Assembly (NCBI GenBank): GCA_043807765.1
Contig: JAZDFQ010000045.1
Location: 124,001-188,000, forward strand
Direction: 5' to 3'
Source of the DNA: Stygiobacter sp043807765
GTDB taxonomy: Bacteria > Bacteroidota > Ignavibacteria > Ignavibacteriales > Melioribacteraceae
DNA: 64,000 nt
A program made the position numbers and the translations under genes. Below the pieces are notes generated by a model. The model made no database searches. It was given only the letters and a program-made list of their open reading frames with translations, and was not told the DNA's origin. Below are positions 62,769 to 64,000 of the stretch, piece by piece (position 1 is the stretch's first letter; each line of letters starts with the position of its first letter).

Positions 62769-64000
62769 TTACAGCTGGTTTTCAAGATAAGATTCGTAAG
62801 AACCGAGATCTAAGAATCCATGACCGGATAAGTTGAACAGAATTGTTTTTGTTTCACCGCTTTCTTTGCATTTGAGCGCTTGCTCAATCGCTTCCTTTAT
62901 TGCATGAGCACTTTCCGGAGCTGGAACTATTCCCTCTGTCTGTGCAAATAACTGAGCCGATTGGAAAATTTCTAATTGTTCATACGCCTTCGCAGTTATA
63001 TAGCCATTATGATAAAGATGGGAAATCGTCGGCGCCATTCCATGATAGCGCAAACCACCGGCATGAATCTTCGGAGGAATAAATTCATGACCAAGTGTGT
63101 ACATTTTTAATAGCGGAGTCATTCCCGCTTCGTCACCAAAATCATATTCAAACTTTCCTTGCGTTAATGATGGGCACGATGAAGGCTCAACAGCAATTAC
63201 TTCCATATTCTTGTGAGTTCCGGTTAGTTTATCACGCAAGAATGGGAATGCTAGTCCGGCAAAATTGCTACCACCGCCAGCGCATCCAATTACTATGTCG
63301 GGATATTCATCAACCATTTCCATTTGCTTTCTTGCTTCCTCGCCAATAATTGTTTGATGAAGCATTACATGATTAAGCACGCTACCTAAACTGTAATTTG
63401 TATCATCACGCTGAACAGCAACTTCAATTGCTTCGCTGATTGCAATTCCTAAAGAGCCGGGTGAATCCGGATCTTTTTCCAACACATTGCGCCCGGCATT
63501 AGTAAGGTTGGTTGGACTTGCATGAACTGTTGCGCCAAATAACTTCATAAATGTTCTGCGATATGGTTTTTGATTATAACTTACTTTCACCATGAACACT
63601 TCGCATTCCATTCCAAAATGCTTGCACGCCATTGATAGCGCGCTTCCCCACTGACCGGCCCCGGTTTCCGTAACCAGTTTTTTTATGCCGGCTTTCTTAT
63701 TGTAATATGCTTGAGGATAAGAAGTATTTGTCTTGTGGCTTCCGGTTGGATTAGCGCCTTCATACTTGAAATAGATTTTTGCTGGGGTTCCTAGAGCATT
63801 TTCAAGATTAGCAGCACGCACAAGCGGCGTTGGTCTGCTTATTCTATAGAGATCGCGAACTTCATCCGGAATTTCAATGAAACGTTCTTGCGATACTTCT
63901 TGCATTATTAAATCCATTGGAAAAATCGCGGAAAGGTCTTGCGGTCCCGCCGGTTGCTTTGTTCCGGGATGAAGCGGCGGCGCCATTGGCGTTGGCAAAT
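62769..64000 (-). CDS. TrpB2-type tryptophan synthase beta-like enzyme, 5' end outside window
   Basis: PLP-dependent enzyme of the TrpB2 group, open to the right edge, so the N-terminus is missing; a TTG at 63998 lies inside a conserved part (PPLHPGTKQP). At least 409 residues are seen. The PLP lysine is in FKYEGANPTGSHKTN, the catalytic-domain segments are VTETGAGQWGSAL and CAGGGSNFAGL, and SVSYNQ-like VSYNQKPYRRTFM and GLRYHGMAPTISHLYHNG identify TrpB2. It joins indole and serine, or works on a related substrate; no trpA or other trp gene is in view. Confidence 0.92.
   Translation of the reverse strand, partial: LPTPMAPPLHPGTKQPAGPQDLSAIFPMDLIMQEVSQERFIEIPDEVRDLYRISRPTPLVRAANLENALGTPAKIYFKYEGANPTGSHKTNTSYPQAYYNKKAGIKKLVTETGAGQWGSALSMACKHFGMECEVFMVKVSYNQKPYRRTFMKLFGATVHASPTNLTNAGRNVLEKDPDSPGSLGIAISEAIEVAVQRDDTNYSLGSVLNHVMLHQTIIGEEARKQMEMVDEYPDIVIGCAGGGSNFAGLAFPFLRDKLTGTHKNMEVIAVEPSSCPSLTQGKFEYDFGDEAGMTPLLKMYTLGHEFIPPKIHAGGLRYHGMAPTISHLYHNGYITAKAYEQLEIFQSAQLFAQTEGIVPAPESAHAIKEAIEQALKCKESGETKTILFNLSGHGFLDLGSYESYLENQL

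Overview
The window reads as a chromosomal segment from a member of the Ignavibacteria (Bacteroidota/Chlorobi side of the FCB group). The evidence is an estimated GC content in the high thirties, a minus-strand secreted protein ending in the type IX secretion (Por) tail with NYPNPFNPTTTISYQ and a terminal KKFVLMK, a TonB receptor with a carboxypeptidase-like regulatory domain, an S46 dipeptidyl-peptidase, a DUF4954 protein, LytS/LytTR pairs and a Bacteroidota-like promoter in front of rpsT. The assignment rests on sequence style only. I saw no rRNA, tRNA or CRISPR array.

Layout. 2-2490: end of a PBP4-type carboxypeptidase, prmA, and a convergent MarR regulator. 2698-11218: a tight menaquinone operon menF-D-H-B-A-C-E, with a hotdog thioesterase on the other strand overlapping the end of menE; only the final methyltransferase is missing. 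11311-12588: exported MORN/YwqK-like repeat protein. 12717-21462: a surface-sugar locus (GT-B transferase, SpsF-type cytidylyltransferase, split transketolase, GSA-type aminotransferase, small beta-barrel, SDR, KdsC-like phosphatase, NeuB-like synthase without the SAF domain, fatty acid hydroxylase). Together these could build and attach a CMP-activated ulosonic-type sugar; it has no NeuC-type epimerase, so the product is probably not an ordinary sialic acid. This is my best candidate for an undescribed pathway.

21480-31500: type IX cargo protein, DUF4139 protein, an NtrB/NtrC-type pair, a TonB receptor and a hybrid kinase. 31533-37649: NusG paralogue followed by a nested inverted-repeat element, YhaM-like HD exonuclease, TPR protein, sirtuin, and a TPR-LytS/LytTR pair. 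37786-42584: envelope proteins (beta-barrel, lipoprotein with YCF48-like repeats, OmpA). 42744-49848: queD/queE, rpsT, a GlmU-like enzyme, a kinase with a cysteine-rich PAS domain, and an S46 peptidase.

49894-58654 is the accessory part. It holds a His-rich membrane transporter and an intact IS256-family element with 28-bp terminal inverted repeats and a perfect 8-bp target duplication. Next to it are two decayed, same-strand copies of an ISNCY-like transposase that bracket a four-gene block: acyl carrier protein, ADP-forming acyl-CoA synthetase, glucosamine-6-phosphate deaminase and DUF4954. 58655-60711: bacteriohemerythrin, a sulfide:quinone-reductase-like flavoprotein and a 48-residue protein. 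60719-64000: an aspartase fused to an N-terminal cyclic-nucleotide-binding domain and a TrpB2-type enzyme that runs off the window.
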